From NCBI RefSeq assembly GCF_051257895.1, contig NZ_CP194331.1:558001-622000 (forward strand): a stretch of 64,000 nucleotides of DNA, written 5' to 3'. Numbering within the stretch: the first letter of the stretch is position 1; each line of letters begins with the position of its first letter. The notes beneath the pieces were generated by a model. The model ran no database searches and had not been told where the DNA came from. It worked only from the letters and a program-made list of their open reading frames with translations. A program made the translations under genes and the position numbers. Source of the stretch: Gallionella straubiae. Its GTDB lineage: Bacteria > Pseudomonadota > Gammaproteobacteria > Burkholderiales > Gallionellaceae. Of this stretch, positions 1 to 8,396 are shown piece by piece.

Positions 1-53
1 GCTGCAAGCGGCAGGAGCAGCAGCGCGACGGTAAGGCAGAGGAGGCGCTTCAT
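1..53 (-). CDS. N-terminus of an exported protein (runs off the left edge)
   Basis: Only the first 17 codons are inside the window, read leftwards from an ATG at 53. They encode MKRLLCLTVALLLLPLA, a basic start followed by a leucine-rich hydrophobic core typical of a Sec signal peptide. A good Shine-Dalgarno sequence (AAGGAACG) precedes the ATG. The cysteine in the hydrophobic stretch is too early to judge as a lipobox. The gene is divergent from hypC. Its mature product is unknown from this window. Confidence 0.6.
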   Translation of the reverse strand, partial: MKRLLCLTVALLLLPLA

Positions 54-331
54 CGTTCCTTTCCGGGGGGCATCGCATCCTCTCGGTGTTGGGCATTGGG
101 TATGTTTTATAATCGCCGCAAGTCCAGCGGACAATAAGGTGAAATACCTACCCCAAAAACCCAAGCGGGGGAATGAAACCTAAAACCTGCTGAAATAGGC
201 TCTTAGGTAATCCTACCTATTTGAAAATTATCGAGCCCGCTACATGATGCTCCGGCCTTGTTGAAGGCGAATGCAGCAGGATGAAAAGCGGAACAAACAG
301 GCAGGTTAAACGACTGGGTCATAAGGAAAAT
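54..331 (+). promoter_or_regulatory. hypC upstream region with -10 box and inverted-repeat motifs
   Basis: This 278-bp non-coding stretch separates the leftward exported-protein gene from hypC. A TATAAT box lies at 108-113 with no convincing -35 box. Downstream are two GC-flanked motifs: ACAATAAGGT at 131-140 followed by ATACCTACCCC and, 12 bases on, GGGGG, and a TAGGTA/TACCTA inverted repeat around 206-220. The first motif recurs at 19159-19200. These could be binding sites for a dedicated regulator, but this is inference. Confidence 0.4.
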
Positions 332-586
332 ATGTGTCTCGCCATTCCCGCCCGCATCGAACAATTTGTTGCTGAAGACAGCGCCATCGTCAATCTCGGC
401 GGAGTGCGCAAGGAAATCTCCCTCACCCTAGTGGAGGATGTCGCGGTCGGCGACTATGTGATCGTGCACGTCGGTTACGCGCTGCAGAAACTCGATCCGG
501 CCGAAGCCGAGCGCACTCTGGCGCTATTTGCCGAGTTGAGCGCGATGAACGGCCTGCCGGAAGAAGCGCCGGGCAGCGCGGCATGA
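332..586 (+). CDS. hypC: HypC, [NiFe]-hydrogenase maturation chaperone
   Basis: HypC is the small chaperone that, with HypD, carries the Fe(CN)2CO unit and delivers it to the hydrogenase large subunit precursor. The 84-residue product begins MCLAIPARIEQF, the family start in which Cys2 is essential for binding HypD and the large subunit. I chose the ATG at 332 rather than one at 281 because the mature start must expose Cys2 and an AAGGA ribosome site lies just upstream. The stop overlaps the hypD start (ATGA), so the two are translationally coupled. A second HypC-family protein, HupF, is encoded at 10717-11031. Confidence 0.95.
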   Translation: MCLAIPARIEQFVAEDSAIVNLGGVRKEISLTLVEDVAVGDYVIVHVGYALQKLDPAEAERTLALFAELSAMNGLPEEAPGSAA

Positions 587-1725
587 AATATGTGGATGAG
601 TTCCGCGACGGCGCGCTGGCCAGGAATATCGCCGCCAATATTGCGCACGAGGCCGATCCGCGCCGCCGCTATCACCTGATGGAATTCTGCGGCGGCCATA
701 CCCACGCGATTTCGCGTTATGGTATCGCCGACCTGTTGCCCCACAACGTACGCATGATCCACGGCCCCGGCTGTCCGGTGTGTGTGCTGCCGACGGGGCG
801 CGTGGAGAACGCCATCCAGCTTGCGCAGACGCCGGGGCTGATCCTGTGCTGTTACGGCGACCTGCTGCGCGTGCCGGCGGACAACGGCATGAGCCTGCTG
901 AAAGCGAAGGCGCGCGGCGGGGATGTGCGCATGGTGTATTCCAGCGCCGATGCGGTGAAGATCGCGCAGGACAATCCGCAGCGGGAGGTGGTGTTTTTCG
1001 CGATCGGTTTCGAGACCACCACGCCGCCGACGGCGGTGGCGATCCGGCAGGCGCAGGCGCTCGGCCTCAGAAATTTCAGCGTATTCTGCAACCACGTACT
1101 GACCCCCTCGGCGATCTCGCACATCCTGCAATCTCCCGAGGTGCGGCAGCTCGGGCTGGTGCCACTGGACGGCTTCATCGGCCCGGCGCATGTCTCGACG
1201 GTAATTGGTAGCCATCCCTACGAATATTTCGCCGAGGAGTTCCAGAAGCCGGTGGTGATCGCCGGCTTCGAGCCGCTCGACGTGATGCAGGCCATCCTGA
1301 TGCTGGTGCGGCAATTGAACGAAGGACGCGCCGAGGTGGAAAACGAATTCTCCCGCGCGGTGACGCGCGACGGCAACGTCAAGGCGCAGTTGCTGGTGGC
1401 GGAAGTGTTCGAGTTGCGCCGCGTGTTCGAATGGCGCGGCCTCGGGCCGGTACCCTACAGCGCGCTGCGCATCAAGGCGCCCTACGCGGATTTCGATGCC
1501 GAGCTGCGCTTCCAGGTGCCGCAGATATCGATCGCCGACAACAAGGCCTGCGAATGCGGCGCGATCCTGCGCGGCGTGAAGCGCCCGCAGGACTGCAAGC
1601 TGTTCGGCACGGTCTGCACGCCGGACAACCCGGTCGGCTCCTGCATGGTGTCAAGTGAAGGGGCATGTGCGGCACATTACAGTTATGGAAGGTTTCGCAG
1701 CGGCGATGACCTGGTTGCGGCGTAG
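583..1725 (+). CDS. hypD: HypD, hydrogenase Fe-cofactor assembly scaffold
   Basis: HypD is the cytoplasmic [4Fe-4S] protein on which the Fe(CN)2CO group is built together with HypC and HypE. The 380-residue product has the expected motifs: CGGHTH near residues 36-41, HGPGCPVC at 60-67, GFETTTPPTA mid-protein, and the cysteine-rich C-terminus (CECGAI, QDCKLFGTVC, GSCMVSSEGAC) that ligates the cluster. It starts in a 4-bp overlap with hypC. The last nine residues (SGDDLVAA region) look secondary: a second copy of the 3' end of this gene lies directly downstream, and that copy, not this one, runs straight into hypE. Confidence 0.95.
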   Translation: MKYVDEFRDGALARNIAANIAHEADPRRRYHLMEFCGGHTHAISRYGIADLLPHNVRMIHGPGCPVCVLPTGRVENAIQLAQTPGLILCCYGDLLRVPADNGMSLLKAKARGGDVRMVYSSADAVKIAQDNPQREVVFFAIGFETTTPPTAVAIRQAQALGLRNFSVFCNHVLTPSAISHILQSPEVRQLGLVPLDGFIGPAHVSTVIGSHPYEYFAEEFQKPVVIAGFEPLDVMQAILMLVRQLNEGRAEVENEFSRAVTRDGNVKAQLLVAEVFELRRVFEWRGLGPVPYSALRIKAPYADFDAELRFQVPQISIADNKACECGAILRGVKRPQDCKLFGTVCTPDNPVGSCMVSSEGACAAHYSYGRFRSGDDLVAA

Positions 1726-1754
1726 GCTAACATGAGCGAAGCGAATGTTAAGGC
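1726..1754. repeat. Palindromic intergenic element (GCTAACAT...ATGTTAAGGC)
   Basis: A hairpin with TAACAT/ATGTTA arms lies immediately after the hypD stop. The arm TAGGCTAACATG is shared exactly with a second palindrome at 43475-43504, downstream of pnp. This suggests a small dispersed repeat family. It sits between the two copies of the hypD 3' end and may mark the rearrangement point. Confidence 0.5.
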
Positions 1755-1774
1755 ACACAGTGCCGGCCGTAGCC

Positions 1775-1863
1775 ACAACCCGATCGGCTCCTGTATGGTG
1801 TCAAGTGAAGGCGCATGTGCGGCGCATTACAGTTACGGACGTTTCAGGGAGACAACCCAGTGA
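1775..1863 (+). pseudogene. Duplicated 3' end of hypD
   Basis: Reading in the frame ending at the TGA at 1861-1863, this stretch encodes NPIGSCMVSSEGACAAHY followed by SYGRFRETTQ and a stop. It nearly repeats the hypD C-terminus encoded from about 1626 to 1694, with only a few silent or conservative changes. Its TGA overlaps the hypE GTG start by the GTGA arrangement typical of this operon. The simplest reading is that this is the original hypD end, and that the intact hypD now uses a duplicated and diverged 3' end upstream. No start codon serves this fragment. Confidence 0.8.
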
Positions 1864-2909
1864 GCACGATCAAATCCAACTACATGCGCCCGCTCGATTT
1901 CAAGCATGGCCGCGTGGATATGACGCACGGCAGCGGCGGGCGCGCGATGGCGCAACTGATTACCGAACTGTTCGCCGCCGCATTCGGCAACACCTATCTG
2001 GCACAGGGCAACGATGGCGCGGTGCTGCCGCCGGCAAACGGGCGGCTGGTGATGGCGACCGACAGCCATGTGGTGTCGCCGCTGTTCTTTCCGGGTGGCG
2101 ACATTGGCTGCCTGTCGGTGCATGGCACGATCAACGACGTCGCGGTGATGGGCGCCAGGCCGCTGTACCTGTCGGCCTCGTTCGTCCTCGAAGAGGGCTT
2201 CCCGCTCGCCGACCTGAAACGCATTGCCGAATCCATGGCCATGGCCGCAAGCGCGGCGGGCGTGCCTATCGTCACCGGCGACACCAAGGTGGTGGAGCAG
2301 GGCAAGGGCGATGGCGTGTTCATCACAACCACCGGCATCGGTGTCATGCCGGAAGGCATCAACCTGTCCGGCGACCGCGCACGTCCGGGCGACAAGATAC
2401 TGGTGTCCGGAATGCTGGGCGACCACGGCGTGGCGATCATTTCACTGCGCGAGAACCTGACCTTCCACACCAGCATCGAATCCGACACGGCGGCCTTGCA
2501 TGAGTTGGTGGCGGCGATGCTGGAGGCGGTGCCGGACATCCACGTGCTGCGCGACCCCACGCGCGGCGGGCTTGCCACCACGCTCAACGAGATCGCGCAC
2601 CAGTCGGCGGCGGGCATGATGCTCTATGAAAGCAGGTTGCCGATCCGCGAGCAGGTCAACGCGGCATGCGAGTTCCTCGGCCTCGACCCGCTGTACGTCG
2701 CCAACGAAGGCAAGCTGGTGGCGATCTGTGCGCCAGAGGATGCCGAGCGCCTGCTGCAGGCGATGCGCGCGCATCCCCTCGGAAGCGACGCCGCCATCGT
2801 GGGTGAGGTGATCGAAGACCCGCACCATTTCGTGCAGATGGAGACCGCGTTCGGCGGGCGGCGCGTGGTCGATTGGCTGACCGGTGAGCAGCTCCCCCGG
2901 ATTTGTTAA
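1860..2909 (+). CDS. hypE: HypE, hydrogenase cyanide-ligand synthase
   Basis: HypE accepts a carbamoyl group from HypF on its C-terminal cysteine and dehydrates it with ATP to a thiocyanate, the source of the active-site CN ligands. The product from the GTG at 1860 is 349 residues. It has the PurM/AIR-synthase-type N-terminus DMTHGSGGRAM, the DPTRGGL motif, and the diagnostic C-terminal PRIC, whose final Cys is the acceptor. The GTG is preferred to an ATG at 1815 because it has a GGGAG ribosome site and because the sequence before it belongs to the hypD fragment. The gene lies between hypD and hypX. Confidence 0.95.
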   Translation: MSTIKSNYMRPLDFKHGRVDMTHGSGGRAMAQLITELFAAAFGNTYLAQGNDGAVLPPANGRLVMATDSHVVSPLFFPGGDIGCLSVHGTINDVAVMGARPLYLSASFVLEEGFPLADLKRIAESMAMAASAAGVPIVTGDTKVVEQGKGDGVFITTTGIGVMPEGINLSGDRARPGDKILVSGMLGDHGVAIISLRENLTFHTSIESDTAALHELVAAMLEAVPDIHVLRDPTRGGLATTLNEIAHQSAAGMMLYESRLPIREQVNAACEFLGLDPLYVANEGKLVAICAPEDAERLLQAMRAHPLGSDAAIVGEVIEDPHHFVQMETAFGGRRVVDWLTGEQLPRIC

Positions 2910-2924
2910 ACCTTGAAAACACAC

Positions 2925-3049
2925 TCCACCACGAAGGACACAGAAACCACGAAGATAACAGGGCGTCCAGGATATTTCACACTCAATGACAGGGCGATTC
3001 CATTTTCAGGGCACCAGCTTGTTCTTCTTCGTGTTCTTCGTGGTTTAAC
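2925..3049. repeat. Dispersed CCACGAAG inverted-repeat element, copy 1
   Basis: The hypE-hypX gap holds a left arm built from CCACGAAGGACAC and ACCACGAAG (2925-2954) and a right arm with CTTCGTGTTCTTCGTGG (about 3026-3042). The arms are complementary and could fold as a long hairpin. Similar elements occur at 25037-25187 and 39815-39902. The function is unknown; this one lies inside an apparent operon. Confidence 0.65.
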
Positions 3050-3067
3050 GGATGGATTTAGATCACC

Positions 3068-4786
3068 ATGAAAATCCTGTTCCTCACCCACAGCTTCAAT
3101 AGCCTCGCGCAGCGCCTGTACATCGAGCTGGTGCGATGCGGACATGAGGTGTCCATCGAGTTCGACATCAACGATGCGGTCACGCAGCAGGCAGTTGAGC
3201 TCTATTGTCCCGATCTGATCGTCGCGCCGTTCCTCAAGCGCGCGATTCCAGAAGAAATATGGCGCAACCACACCTGTTTCGTGGTGCACCCCGGCATCAT
3301 CGGCGACCGCGGCCCGTCGGCGCTGGACTGGGCGATCATGCGCGATTTGCCGGAATGGGGCGTTACGGTGCTGCAGGCCAGCGGCGAGATGGATGCGGGC
3401 GACATCTGGGCGGCGGAAACTTTCCCGATGCGGTTGGCGAAGAAGAGCAGCCTGTACCGCAACGAAGTGCTCGAGGCGGCGGTGCGCGCGGTGCTCGCGG
3501 CGGTGGAGCGTTTCCATTCAGGCAATCACAAGCCGACGCCGCTGGATTATTCCCGCCCCGAGGTGCTGGGCCGCTTGCACGCCCCGATCAAACAGGCCGA
3601 CCGCGCCATCGACTGGAGACGCGACGGCACGCGCACGATACTGAGAAAAATCCACGCCGCCGACGGCTTCCCGGGCGTGCTCGACCAGCTGCGTGGAGAT
3701 GAATATTATCTGTTCGATGCCTGCGCGGAAGACACATTGCGCGGCAGCGAACCGGGTGCGATCATCGCGCGGCGCAACGGCGCGATCTGCCGCACCACAC
3801 TCGACGGCGCGGTGTGGGTCGGCCATCTGAAGCGCAAATCAGATGGCGATCTGACGCTGAAATTACCCGCTGCCATGGCGCTTGAAGGACAACTCGCCGA
3901 CATACCGGAAGCTCCGCTCGATCTGCTCTCGCCATGCACCGGCGAAACTTACCGCGACATCTGGTTCGAGCAGAAAAACAACGTCGGCTACCTGCATTTC
4001 GCGTTCTACAACGGCGCGATGAGCACCGGGCAGTGCGAACGGCTGCGCGACGCCTACCTGGCCGCCACGCAGCGCGATGTGCGCGTGATCGTGCTGATGG
4101 GCGGCGCGGACTTCTGGTCGAACGGTATCCACCTCAACTGCATCGAGAATGCCGCCAGCCCGGCGGACGAATCCTGGCGCAACATCAACGCGATGAACGA
4201 CCTGACGCGCGCCATCGCCGCCACTACCGGTCAGATCACCATCGCCGCGCTGCAAGGGAACGCAGGAGCGGGCGGCGTATTTCTGTCGCTCGCGGCGGAT
4301 CATGTCTATGCGCGCGAGGGCGTGGTGTTCAACCCGCACTACAAGGGCATGGGCAACCTGTACGGTTCGGAATACTGGACCTATTTGTTGCCGAGGCGGG
4401 TAGGCGAGGCGAGGGCGGCGGCGCTGACGCAGAACCGCCTGCCGGTGGGCGCGCCCGAAGCACAGGAGATGGGCCTGATCGACGGCTGCTTCGGAACCAA
4501 CCGGGAGGAGTTTCTCGCAAGGGTAATGCAGATCGCCGAAGAACTCGCCGCCAGCCCGGACTATTCCGCGCTATTGCGGGAGAAGATCGTGCGGCGTGAA
4601 TGCAACGAGCAAGAAAAACCGCTGGATGCCTACCGCGCCGAGGAGTTGCAACACATGAAGCTCAACTTCTACGGTTTTGATCCCAGCTACCACGTGGCGC
4701 GCTACAACTTTGTCTACAAGGTTCCCCACGCGTGGACGCCGCTGTATCTGGCGCGGCATCGCCGCATTACTTCTTCTTTTGCGTAA
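3068..4786 (+). CDS. hypX: HypX (HoxX), aerobic CO-ligand synthesis protein
   Basis: HypX supplies the CO ligand of the [NiFe] site under oxic conditions, using formyl-tetrahydrofolate. The 572-residue protein is a two-domain fusion: an N-terminal formyltransferase-like half (MKILFLTHSFNS start, VVHPGIIGDRGPSALDW near residues 77-93) and a C-terminal enoyl-CoA hydratase/crotonase-like half with LQGNAGAGG and NPHYKGMGNLYGSEYWTYLL. Both are the characteristic blocks of the family. Length matches known HypX. It ends the hypCDEX block. Its presence implies that the hydrogenase is matured in the presence of oxygen, although HupS here lacks the extra cysteines of the classic oxygen-tolerant type. 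Confidence 0.93.
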   Translation: MKILFLTHSFNSLAQRLYIELVRCGHEVSIEFDINDAVTQQAVELYCPDLIVAPFLKRAIPEEIWRNHTCFVVHPGIIGDRGPSALDWAIMRDLPEWGVTVLQASGEMDAGDIWAAETFPMRLAKKSSLYRNEVLEAAVRAVLAAVERFHSGNHKPTPLDYSRPEVLGRLHAPIKQADRAIDWRRDGTRTILRKIHAADGFPGVLDQLRGDEYYLFDACAEDTLRGSEPGAIIARRNGAICRTTLDGAVWVGHLKRKSDGDLTLKLPAAMALEGQLADIPEAPLDLLSPCTGETYRDIWFEQKNNVGYLHFAFYNGAMSTGQCERLRDAYLAATQRDVRVIVLMGGADFWSNGIHLNCIENAASPADESWRNINAMNDLTRAIAATTGQITIAALQGNAGAGGVFLSLAADHVYAREGVVFNPHYKGMGNLYGSEYWTYLLPRRVGEARAAALTQNRLPVGAPEAQEMGLIDGCFGTNREEFLARVMQIAEELAASPDYSALLREKIVRRECNEQEKPLDAYRAEELQHMKLNFYGFDPSYHVARYNFVYKVPHAWTPLYLARHRRITSSFA

Positions 4787-4986
4787 GGCGGATTAGCGTA
4801 GCGCCAGATGGAATTTACATGCGGCGCAATGCCTTTCGGTTATTGCACCCTGCGCGGCTGCCGCCCCTGGGAAATTCCGAAATCTCCCCCACGGCCAAAA
4901 ATTTCAACTATTCATTCATCAGGCTTTGAACTTTGCCAGGTCGAGTTCTATCAAATGGCCACTTGAAGCATATTGGAGGAGTTGAT

Positions 4987-5124
4987 ATGACTACCACAAT
5001 TATCGGTGTCATTATTACAGCCGTAGCCATTGAATTAGATAAGCTTACGCAATACAAACACTTTGCTTTGCCTCTGATTGCTCTAGCGGGGGTGCTGACA
5101 GTTGTTGTTTCCCTCATGCTGTAG
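4987..5124 (+). CDS. Small two-helix membrane protein (45 aa), function unknown
   Basis: A 45-residue ORF has an excellent ribosome site (GGAGG, 7 bases before the ATG). The peptide MTTTIIGVIITAVAIELDKL plus TQYKHFALPLIALAGVLTVVVSLML has two hydrophobic stretches (about 4-15 and 26-45) joined by a short charged loop, so a hairpin inner-membrane peptide is likely. It lies in the convergent gap between hypX and hypF, about 200 bp after hypX and only 10 bp from the hypF stop on the opposite strand. Composition is more AT-rich than its neighbours. I do not recognise a family. Whether it belongs to the hydrogenase locus is unknown. Confidence 0.5.
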   Translation: MTTTIIGVIITAVAIELDKLTQYKHFALPLIALAGVLTVVVSLML

Positions 5125-5134
5125 GGGTAAATAG

Positions 5135-7465
5135 TTAGGTGCCGCGCTCCAGCGAACTCAAGCCGACCCATGCCTGCCCCAGCGCCAGCCCCCCGTCGTT
5201 GGGCGGTGCGAGCCGCGCCTGAAGGGCTTCGAGGCCTGCCGCCTGCAACAGGTCGGCCAGTTCGGCGCTCAGGATGCGGTTGAGGAAACAGCCGCCGCCC
5301 AATGCAACTCTGTTTAATCCCTGCTGCCGTGCCACGGGAATGACCCACGCGGCAAGCCCTGCCGCCACGGTGGCATGGAACAGGCTCGCGCCTTCCCCGG
5401 TATCGTGGCAATCTGCGAGCCGGTCCAGCAGCGGCAGGAAGCTCAGCGTCTTGCCGTCGAAAACGAAGCCATCCGCCAGCGGGGCAATCGGGCCGTGACT
5501 CTTTGCGAGGCCTTCGAGCAGCATCGCGGCCTGCCCTTCGAAGCTGCTGCGGCTTTTCACGCCGAGCAGGCCGGCTGCCGCATCGAACAGCCGGCCGCAG
5601 CTTGAAGTCTGTACAACATTCCTGCCGCGTTCGAGCAGCTCGGCCAGCATGGGCGCGGACGGCTCGGAAAAACGCACCGGGATTTCTCCGCCGCGTCCCA
5701 AGGCGGACAAGGCAGCTGCCGCCATGCGCCACGGCTCGCGCGCGGCGCGGTCGCCGCCGGGCAGCGCCAAGGGAAAGAGATGGCCGAGCCTCTCCATCTT
5801 CGCTCCGTCCACGCGCAGCAGCTCGCCGCCCCAGGCGGCGCCGTCGGTCCCGAGTCCTACGCCGTCGAGAGCCAGTCCCAATACCGGTTCTTGGATCCCA
5901 TGCTCCGCAGCCACCGCACCGATGTGCGCATGGTGGTGCTGCACGCCCAAGGCAGGGATGCCGCATCTGGCGGCATAGGCTGCGGCGAAGTGAGAGCTGA
6001 AGAAGTCGGGATGCAGGTCGTGAACCACCAGTTCGGGTTCGATCTCGAGGACGTTCAATAAATATTCGACGGTCTGCTCCAGCGCTATGCAGGTTGCGGC
6101 GTTGTCGAGCTCGCCGATATGCTGCGACAGGAACGCTTCGCTTCCGCGCGTCGCGCAGATCGCATTCTTGAAGAAGCCTCCGGCCGCGAGTACGGCCGGG
6201 CCGGAGATGCCCAGCTCAATCGGCGCGGGAGTGTAGCCACGGCCGCGGCGGATGAAGCCCGGCGCCTGTCCGGTCAGCCTGAGCACGCTGTCGTCGGCGC
6301 GCAGCAGGATGTCGCGGTCGTGAACCAGAAAACCGTCGGCGATTCCCTTGAGGTGCAGCACGGCCTCTTCGTTGTGATGCACCAGCGGCTCGCCGCCGGG
6401 ATTCGCCGAGGTGCATACCAGCAGGAAGGGTAGCGGCTCCGCCAGCCAGTTGCTGCCTGCCGGGCGGCCCGCCGCCTCGTGGAACAGCAGGTAGTGCAGC
6501 GGCGTGTAGGGTAGCAGCACACCGAGCTCGGGCAGGCCGTCGGCGACGCCGGACAGCTCGCCGTTTTTCTCGATCAATGCACCGTTTTTTTCGAGCAACA
6601 CGATGGGGCGCTCCGCGCTTTGCAGCAGCGCGAGCTCGTCCGCGTTGCACTGCGCGAGGCCTTCAAGCGAGGCGGCGTTCAGCGCCATCACCGCGAAGGG
6701 CTTCTCCTCGCGCGCCTTGCGTTGCCGCAGGCGCGCGACCGCCGCCGGATTTTTCGCATCGCACATCAGATGGAAGCCACCCAGCCCCTTCATAGCGAGG
6801 ATTTCGCCGCCCCGCAGCCTTGCGACGGCGGCGGCGATCGCGTCTTCGGATGCAACCGGTTCGCCGCCGGCATCGAGCAGCGCCAGTTGCGGGCCGCATG
6901 CCGGGCAGGCATTGGCCTCGGCGTGGAAACGGCGGTCCGCTGGAGAGCGGTATTCGGCGAGGCATTCCGGGCACAGGGGGAACTTCGCCATGGAGGTGTG
7001 GGCACGGTCGTAGGGCAGCCGCGCGGCGATGGTGTAGCGCGGGCCGCAATGCGTGCAGTTGATGAACGGATAACGATAACGGCGGTCACCCGGCGAAAAA
7101 AGTTCGGTGAGGCAATCGCGGCAGATTGCGGTATCCGGCGCGATCCGCGTCGCGACCGCGCCGCCTTCGCTTTCGAGGATGGCGAAGCCATGCCCCGGCT
7201 CGGGTTCGGCGCTTGCCACCGACACTTCCGCGATGCGCGCGAGCGGCGGGGGTTCCAGGCGCAGCCTGCGCAGCAGGGAATCGACTTTTTCACCATGCCC
7301 TTGCACCTCGATTTCCACGCCGACGCCGCAGTTTCGCACCCAGCCCGACAGGTCGAGTTCATTGGCAAGCCGGTAGACGAAAGGGCGGAAGCCGACGCCC
7401 TGAACCTGGCCGCGCACCTGTATGCGGCAACGGGTCAGGGTCTCGGCGGCAAGGGCGGCGCGCAT
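5135..7465 (-). CDS. hypF: HypF, carbamoyltransferase for hydrogenase cyanide ligands
   Basis: HypF converts carbamoyl phosphate and ATP to a carbamoyl adenylate and passes the carbamoyl group to HypE. The 776-residue product shows the whole domain order: acylphosphatase-like N-terminus (VRGQVQGVGFRPFVYRLA), two zinc-finger-like blocks (CRDCLTELF with CTHCGPRYT; CPECLAEY with CPACGP), a YrdC-like region (around KARGEEKPFAVM-type residues KAREEKPFAVM), and a Kae1-like C-terminal domain (HHHAHIGAVAAEHG, LDGVGLGTDG). The ATG at 7465 is preferred because upstream codons overlap hypB; it lies 2 bp after the hypB stop. It is the last gene of the minus-strand hydrogenase block. Confidence 0.95.
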   Translation of the reverse strand: MRAALAAETLTRCRIQVRGQVQGVGFRPFVYRLANELDLSGWVRNCGVGVEIEVQGHGEKVDSLLRRLRLEPPPLARIAEVSVASAEPEPGHGFAILESEGGAVATRIAPDTAICRDCLTELFSPGDRRYRYPFINCTHCGPRYTIAARLPYDRAHTSMAKFPLCPECLAEYRSPADRRFHAEANACPACGPQLALLDAGGEPVASEDAIAAAVARLRGGEILAMKGLGGFHLMCDAKNPAAVARLRQRKAREEKPFAVMALNAASLEGLAQCNADELALLQSAERPIVLLEKNGALIEKNGELSGVADGLPELGVLLPYTPLHYLLFHEAAGRPAGSNWLAEPLPFLLVCTSANPGGEPLVHHNEEAVLHLKGIADGFLVHDRDILLRADDSVLRLTGQAPGFIRRGRGYTPAPIELGISGPAVLAAGGFFKNAICATRGSEAFLSQHIGELDNAATCIALEQTVEYLLNVLEIEPELVVHDLHPDFFSSHFAAAYAARCGIPALGVQHHHAHIGAVAAEHGIQEPVLGLALDGVGLGTDGAAWGGELLRVDGAKMERLGHLFPLALPGGDRAAREPWRMAAAALSALGRGGEIPVRFSEPSAPMLAELLERGRNVVQTSSCGRLFDAAAGLLGVKSRSSFEGQAAMLLEGLAKSHGPIAPLADGFVFDGKTLSFLPLLDRLADCHDTGEGASLFHATVAAGLAAWVIPVARQQGLNRVALGGGCFLNRILSAELADLLQAAGLEALQARLAPPNDGGLALGQAWVGLSSLERGT

Positions 7466-7467
7466 CC

Positions 7468-8331
7468 TCAACCGGCTGCGGGTTCTGCCGCTTCCTGCTT
7501 CAGGGCGACGGCGGACAGCCGTTCTTCCAGCCAGCCCAGCCATTCCTCCATGCCTTCGCCGGAACGCGCCGAGGTGACGATCACGCGGATGCCGGGATTG
7601 ATCCTGCGCGCATATTCGATCGCGAGCGAAACGTTGAAGTCGAGGTGCGGCAGGAGGTCGGCCTTGTTGAGCAGCATCAGGCCGGCGGCGGCAAACATGT
7701 CCGGGTACTTGAGCGGCTTGTCCTCGCCCTCGGTCACTGAGAGGATCGCCACCTTGTGCGCTTCGCCGAGGTCGAAGGAAGCGGGGCAGACCAGGTTGCC
7801 GACGTTCTCGATCAGCAGCAGGCTGTTGTCCCTGGGTTGCAGCCGTTCCAGCGCATGCCCGACCATGTGTGCGTCCAGGTGGCAGCCGCGCCCGGTATTG
7901 ATCTGCAACGCGGGTACGCCGGTGGCGCGGATGCGGTCGGCATCAAGCGTGGTCTGCTGGTCGCCCTCGATCACGCAGATCGGGTGGCGATGCTTCAGGG
8001 CCTCGACGGTGCGCACCAGCAGCGTGGTCTTGCCGGAACCGGGACTCGAAACCAGGTTGAGCGCGAAAATTCCGCGCCTGTGGAAGTAGTCGCGGTTTTC
8101 GCCGGCATAGGCGTCGTTCTTGGCGAGAATGTTCTGCTCGACCTTGACCATGCGCGCTTGGCTCATCCCGGTGGCATGCGCACGGGCTGAGCCTAGCCCG
8201 TAGTGCAGGTCGTGCTGGTGGCGGTGCGCGCCGCTGTGGGAATGCGTCGTTCCGTCGGCATGGGTATGCGTGTGTTCCCCGCTGCTTTCGATTTTCACAT
8301 CATGACTGCTGCAACCGCATACTGCGCACAT
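7468..8331 (-). CDS. hypB: HypB, nickel-inserting GTPase
   Basis: HypB is the GTPase that works with HypA to load nickel into the hydrogenase large subunit. The 287-residue protein begins MCAVCGC, the CxxCGC high-affinity nickel motif, followed by a histidine-rich stretch (about residues 19-42, e.g. HTHTHADGTTHSHSGAHRHQ) that can store nickel. The G domain follows with the P-loop SSPGSGKTT and an NKADLLPH guanine-recognition motif. The gene is followed closely by hypF and preceded by a GC-rich hairpin and hupE. The long His tail resembles that of nickel-storing HypB proteins. Confidence 0.95.
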   Translation of the reverse strand: MCAVCGCSSHDVKIESSGEHTHTHADGTTHSHSGAHRHQHDLHYGLGSARAHATGMSQARMVKVEQNILAKNDAYAGENRDYFHRRGIFALNLVSSPGSGKTTLLVRTVEALKHRHPICVIEGDQQTTLDADRIRATGVPALQINTGRGCHLDAHMVGHALERLQPRDNSLLLIENVGNLVCPASFDLGEAHKVAILSVTEGEDKPLKYPDMFAAAGLMLLNKADLLPHLDFNVSLAIEYARRINPGIRVIVTSARSGEGMEEWLGWLEERLSAVALKQEAAEPAAG

Positions 8332-8396
8332 GGTTTCTCCTGTTTCATCCTGAGTGCAGGGTTATTCGTTTCCTGTCCATCATCCCAAAATGCAGA

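Noticed and set aside
206..220. TAGGTA/TACCTA inverted repeat as a NarL heptamer pair
   Set aside because: The heptamers resemble NarL sites, but the spacing is 4 rather than the 2 bases of a 7-2-7 site.
475..1314. Long minus-strand ORF opposite hypC/hypD
   Set aside because: It is an antisense shadow of hypD caused by high GC; the composition is Arg/His-rich and no family is recognisable.
6620..8089. 489-codon plus-strand ORF opposite hypF and hypB
   Set aside because: It mirrors the two well-supported hyp genes and has no domain or ribosome site.
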